Assembly: GCF_018968705.1 (NCBI RefSeq)
Contig: NZ_CP076668.1
Coordinates: 4,537,001-4,601,000 of the forward strand
Length of the DNA: 64,000 bases
From: Pseudomonas lijiangensis
Lineage (GTDB): Bacteria; Pseudomonadota; Gammaproteobacteria; Pseudomonadales; Pseudomonadaceae
Reading direction: 5' to 3'
Part shown: one piece after another, positions 60,503-64,000 of the stretch
How positions within the stretch are numbered: position 1 is the first letter of the stretch
Layout: each line of letters opens with the position of its first letter
Notes under the pieces: model-generated
The model's database searches: none
What the model was told of the DNA's origin: nothing
The model's input: only the letters and a program-made list of their open reading frames with translations
Position numbers and translations under genes: made by a program

Positions 60503-63500
60503 ATGTTCGACAAACTGCTGATCGCCAACCGTGGCGCCATTGCCTGCCGCATCCTGCGAACCCTGCGCACCTTGAAGGTCAAGGGTATTGCGGTCTACTC
60601 CGAAGCCGATGCCGCCAGCCTGCACCTGATGCAGGCCGACGAAGCCCACAGCCTGGGAGAAGGCGGTGCTTCGGGGACTTATCTGGCGGTCGACAAGATT
60701 CTCGCCATTGCCAAAGACAGTGGCGCCAAAGCGATTCATCCCGGCTACGGTTTTCTGTCTGAAAACGCGGCGTTCGCACAGGCCTGCGAAGACGCAGGCA
60801 TCGCCTTCGTCGGCCCGACGCCCGAGCAACTGCGCGTCTTCGGCCTGAAGCACACCGCTCGCGCACTGGCCAAAGAACATGGCGTGCCCATGCTCGAAGG
60901 CACCGAACTGCTCGACAGCCTTGAGTCGGCACTCACGGCGGCACGCGACATCGGTTATCCGGTGATGCTCAAAAGCACCGCTGGCGGCGGTGGCATCGGC
61001 ATGCGTGTCTGCCGCAGTGCCGAAGAGCTGGCTGAGTCCTTCGAGGCCGTGAAACGCCTTGGGCAGAACAACTTCAGCGACGCAGGCGTCTTTATCGAAA
61101 AATACATTCAGCGCGCTCGCCACCTTGAAGTGCAGGTTTTCGGTGACGGCCAGGGCGAAGTGCTGGCGCTGGGTGTACGCGACTGCTCGGTACAGCGTCG
61201 CAACCAGAAAGTGCTGGAAGAAACCCCGGCGCCCAACCTGCCGGACGGCATGGCCGAAGAACTCTGCGCGGCGGCCATCAAGCTGGCCAAGGCGGTCAAC
61301 TATCGCAGCGCGGGCACTGTGGAGTTTGTCTTCGACAGCGAAGATCAGCGCTTCTACTTCCTGGAAGTGAATACCCGCCTGCAGGTCGAACATGGCGTCA
61401 CCGAGCAGGTATGGGGCGTCGACCTGGTTGGCTGGATGGTGCAACTGGCGGCCGGTGATCTGCCGCCGCTCAGCCAGTTGCAGGCCAACCTGCAACCGAC
61501 CGGCCATGCCATTCAGGCGCGCCTGTATGCCGAAGATCCGGGACGCGACTTTCAGCCCTGCCCCGGCCTGCTGACCGCCGTCGACTTTCCGACTGCCGAT
61601 GGTAAAACCCTGCGCATTGATACCTGGGTCGAAGCCGGTTGCGAGATCCCGCCGTTTTTCGATCCGATGATTGCCAAGCTCATCAGTTGGGCGCCGGATC
61701 GTCAGCAAGCCAGCGATGGATTGTCCAACGCATTGAACGACACACGCCTGTATGGCGTGGAAACCAACCGTGACTATCTGCGGCAGATCATCGTTGATGC
61801 GCCCTTTGCCAGCGGCCAGCCATGGACCCGCTGCCTGGAAGGCCTGATCTACCAGGCCGACACCTTTGAAGTGCTCAGTGGCGGCACCCAGACCACGGTG
61901 CAGGACTATCCGGGCCGTCTCGGTTACTGGGCCGTCGGCGTACCGCCTTCAGGGCCGATGGACAGCCGGGCCTTGCGCCTTGGCAACCGCCTGCTGGGCA
62001 ATGCCGAAGGTTGCGCGGCACTGGAAATCACCATGAGCGGCCCACTGCTGCGCTTCAATACCGATGCGGTGGTGGCGGTGACAGGCGCGCAGATCCCGGT
62101 CACTCTGAACGGCGAGGCGCAGCCCATAAATACGGCGCTGCTGGTATCCGCCGGTTCGACTCTGGCGCTGGGCACCATTGCCGGTGCCGGGGCGCGCAGT
62201 TACCTGTGCGTACGTGGCGGGCTGGATGTGCCGGATTATCTGGGCAGCAAAAGCACCTTCACCCTCGGCCAGTTCGGCGGGCATGGTGGACGGGCATTGC
62301 GCGCGGGTGATGTGCTGCATATCACGGCCCTTGCTGATCGCAGCACCGGGCAGCGTGTGCCGGATGAGCAGATCGAGCCCCTGGCGGATGTGCGTCAGAT
62401 TCGCGTGATCTACGGGCCTCACGGTGCGCCCGAGTATTTCACCGAGGGTTATATCGACACCTTCTTTGCCACTGACTGGGAAGTGCATTTCAACTCCAGC
62501 CGAACCGGCGTGCGCCTGATCGGGCCAAAGCCTGAGTGGGTGCGTGCCGATGGTGGTGAGGCGGGCCTGCATCCGTCCAATATTCATGACAATCCCTACG
62601 CCATCGGCGCGGTGGATTTTACCGGCGACATGCCCGTCATCCTCGGCCCCGACGGCCCGAGCCTGGGCGGATTCGTCTGCCCGGTGACCATCATCGAAGC
62701 GGACCTGTGGCAACTGGGGCAACTCAAGGCCGGAGATAAAGTTCGCTTCAGCCCGGTAAGCCTGGAAACAGCCCGCCCCCTAATCCGTAGGAGCGACTTC
62801 AGTCGCGAAGGCCATGGAACCCATTCGCGGATGAATCCGCTCCCACAGAGCGACGGGCTGGCATCACCTGTTGTGCTGGACATCGGCCAGGACGACAAAC
62901 GTCTGGTCGCACGACTCTCGGGCGATACCCATGTGCTGCTGGAAATCGGTGCGCCCGAGCTGGACCTGGTGCTGCGCTTCCGGGGACATGCCTTGATGCA
63001 GGCGCTGGAAAGCAAGGCACTGCCGGGCGTGATCGATCTGACACCGGGCATTCGCTCCCTGCAAGTGCATTACCAACCCGAACAACTGCCTCTCAAGACA
63101 CTGCTGGATATCGTCGCCGGTGAATGGGATGCCGTCTGTGCAACCCGGGATCTGCAAGTCCCGTCACGCATCGTGCATCTGCCGTTGTCCTGGGACGATC
63201 CGGCCTGCCAACTGGCCATCGAAAAATACATGACCACCGTGCGCAAGGATGCGCCCTGGTGCCCGAGCAACCTGGAGTTCATCCGCCGCATCAACGACCT
63301 GCCCAATCTGGACGAAGTGCAACGCACAGTATTCGACGCCAGCTATCTGGTCATGGGCCTGGGCGATGTCTACCTCGGCGCACCGGTGGCCACGCCACTG
63401 GACCCGCGCCATCGTCTGGTCACCACCAAATACAACCCGGCACGCACCTGGACTGCCGAAAACTCGGTGGGCATCGGCGGTGCCTACATGTGCGTGTACG

Positions 63501-64000
63501 GCATGGAAGGCCCCGGCGGCTATCAGTTCGTGGGCCGCACCTTGCAGATGTGGAACCGCTATCGCGAAGTCGCCGCCTTTGACGGCAAACCCTGGCTGCT
63601 GCGCTTCTTCGACCAGATCCGTTTTTATCCGGTGAGTGCCGACGAGTTGCTGCGTATCCGCCGGGACTTCCCGCTGGGTCGCTACCAGTTGGAGATCGAA
63701 CACAGCACCCTGAACCTCGCCGACTATCAATCGTTTCTGGCCAAGGAAGCCGAGGGCATCGCCGCCTTCCGCGGCCAGCAGCAAGCCGCGTTCCAGGCCG
63801 AGCGCGAGCGCTGGATCGCCAGCGGGCAAGCCAATTTCGAGAGCGAGGAAAGTGCTGCGCCGCTCACTGACGAGCCCGCGCTCGAAACAGGCCAGCAAGG
63901 GGTCGATAGCCATATCGCCGGCAACCTCTGGCAAGTGCAGGTCCAGCCGGGTGAACGGGTTACGGCGGGCGATGTGCTGGTGATTCTGGAGTCCATGAAA
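60503..64000 (+). CDS. uca: Biotin-dependent urea/guanidine carboxylase, 3'-truncated by window end
   Basis: An open frame of 1166 codons running to the window edge. Order: biotin carboxylase domain (MFDKLLIANRGAIACR; HPGYGFLSENA; ATP-grasp STAGGGGIGM; FLEVNTRLQVEHGVTEQ; to about residue 450), KipA/AHS2 domain (TFEVLSGGTQTTVQDYPGRL, from about 454), KipI/AHS1 domain (about 785-990), and a biotin carrier domain whose ESMK motif puts the biotin Lys at residue 1166, the last codon here. Given the guanidine-I riboswitch and CgdAB-type genes, the substrate is probably guanidine, giving N-carboxyguanidine. Residues about 762-782 are encoded by an in-frame REP doublet. The frame is continuous through it. 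Confidence 0.92.
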   Translation, partial: MFDKLLIANRGAIACRILRTLRTLKVKGIAVYSEADAASLHLMQADEAHSLGEGGASGTYLAVDKILAIAKDSGAKAIHPGYGFLSENAAFAQACEDAGIAFVGPTPEQLRVFGLKHTARALAKEHGVPMLEGTELLDSLESALTAARDIGYPVMLKSTAGGGGIGMRVCRSAEELAESFEAVKRLGQNNFSDAGVFIEKYIQRARHLEVQVFGDGQGEVLALGVRDCSVQRRNQKVLEETPAPNLPDGMAEELCAAAIKLAKAVNYRSAGTVEFVFDSEDQRFYFLEVNTRLQVEHGVTEQVWGVDLVGWMVQLAAGDLPPLSQLQANLQPTGHAIQARLYAEDPGRDFQPCPGLLTAVDFPTADGKTLRIDTWVEAGCEIPPFFDPMIAKLISWAPDRQQASDGLSNALNDTRLYGVETNRDYLRQIIVDAPFASGQPWTRCLEGLIYQADTFEVLSGGTQTTVQDYPGRLGYWAVGVPPSGPMDSRALRLGNRLLGNAEGCAALEITMSGPLLRFNTDAVVAVTGAQIPVTLNGEAQPINTALLVSAGSTLALGTIAGAGARSYLCVRGGLDVPDYLGSKSTFTLGQFGGHGGRALRAGDVLHITALADRSTGQRVPDEQIEPLADVRQIRVIYGPHGAPEYFTEGYIDTFFATDWEVHFNSSRTGVRLIGPKPEWVRADGGEAGLHPSNIHDNPYAIGAVDFTGDMPVILGPDGPSLGGFVCPVTIIEADLWQLGQLKAGDKVRFSPVSLETARPLIRRSDFSREGHGTHSRMNPLPQSDGLASPVVLDIGQDDKRLVARLSGDTHVLLEIGAPELDLVLRFRGHALMQALESKALPGVIDLTPGIRSLQVHYQPEQLPLKTLLDIVAGEWDAVCATRDLQVPSRIVHLPLSWDDPACQLAIEKYMTTVRKDAPWCPSNLEFIRRINDLPNLDEVQRTVFDASYLVMGLGDVYLGAPVATPLDPRHRLVTTKYNPARTWTAENSVGIGGAYMCVYGMEGPGGYQFVGRTLQMWNRYREVAAFDGKPWLLRFFDQIRFYPVSADELLRIRRDFPLGRYQLEIEHSTLNLADYQSFLAKEAEGIAAFRGQQQAAFQAERERWIASGQANFESEESAAPLTDEPALETGQQGVDSHIAGNLWQVQVQPGERVTAGDVLVILESMK
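62787..62846. repeat. REP doublet inside the carboxylase coding sequence
   Basis: GTAGGAGCGACTTCAGTCGC (62787 on) and the inverted-type partner TTCGCGGATGAATCCGCTCC (62824 on) are typical Pseudomonas REP sequences facing each other. The block is 60 bases, a multiple of three, and contains no stop in frame, so it adds about 20 residues between the two carboxyltransferase subdomains. Confidence 0.85.

Noticed and set aside
59708..61708. 666-codon open frame antisense to the carboxylase gene
   Set aside because: It spans three genuine plus-strand genes, has no recognisable domain and no ribosome site, as expected for a shadow frame.
62761..62850. Apparent stop (TAG) in the carboxylase near the REP element
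   Set aside because: The TAG appears only if the frame is taken one base off; counted from ATG 60503 the codons read through without interruption.

Overview
The window is a chromosomal segment of a fluorescent Pseudomonas, most likely of the P. syringae group. Coding density is high, core genes are GC-rich, and no rRNA, tRNA, insertion sequence or CRISPR array was seen. From memory, the gene order from about 18 kb to 54 kb follows, with few changes, the P. aeruginosa PAO1 block lon-like/icp/pdxJ-recO-era-rnc-lepB-lepA/mucD-mucB-mucA-algU/nadB/sdhE/tctED-tctCBA/ung. Departures from that order are the most informative parts: an O-antigen sugar cluster between the Lon gene and the chagasin gene, no mucC, and no opdH-type porin between tctD and tctC.

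Layout. 0-2 kb: two unrecognised, more AT-rich genes; the first has an N-terminus resembling type III secretion signals of P. syringae. 2-7.5 kb: a divergent class A penicillin-binding protein, a YqjI/YqjH-like pair (PadR repressor plus siderophore-interacting reductase) with a palindromic operator, a Pr6Pr membrane protein and a VF530/DUF2132 protein. 7.6-12.6 kb: a ZnuD-like TonB receptor behind a Zur box, then membrane glucose dehydrogenase. 12.6-18 kb: a periplasmic cupin and a tightly coupled four-gene operon (cupredoxin-like protein, membrane EAL protein with a degenerate GGDEF, DUF3034 protein, truncated-haemoglobin lipoprotein). 18.2-20.6 kb: a second-type Lon protease with a heat-shock-like promoter. 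20.7-28.4 kb: fnlABC/wbjBCD-type genes, a glycosyltransferase, WbpV-like and WbpM-like enzymes. 29-31.3 kb: chagasin-type inhibitor and cmoAB.

31.4-41.7 kb carries housekeeping genes on the minus strand: lepA-lepB-DUF4845-rnc-era-recO-pdxJ and algU-mucA-mucB-mucD. Upstream of algU there are two AlgU-type promoters, with a structured, terminator-ended candidate small RNA between them. 42.3-46.6 kb: nadB, ygfX-sdhE, ygfZ and an HDOD protein. 46.6-53.1 kb: the TctDE two-component system and the divergent tctCBA tricarboxylate transporter plus an AbrB-family membrane protein. 53.2-55.8 kb: ung, a 3-hydroxyisobutyryl-CoA-hydrolase-like gene, REP repeats and a Tyr/Pro-rich lipoprotein.

56.1-64 kb is a guanidine-assimilation operon: a candidate sigma-54 promoter, a guanidine-I (ykkC) riboswitch whose hairpin can pair with the ribosome binding site, an ABC transporter, the two DUF1989 carboxyguanidine deiminase subunits, and a 'urea' (probably guanidine) carboxylase. 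The window ends on the predicted biotin-accepting lysine. A 60-bp REP doublet lies in frame inside the carboxylase gene.
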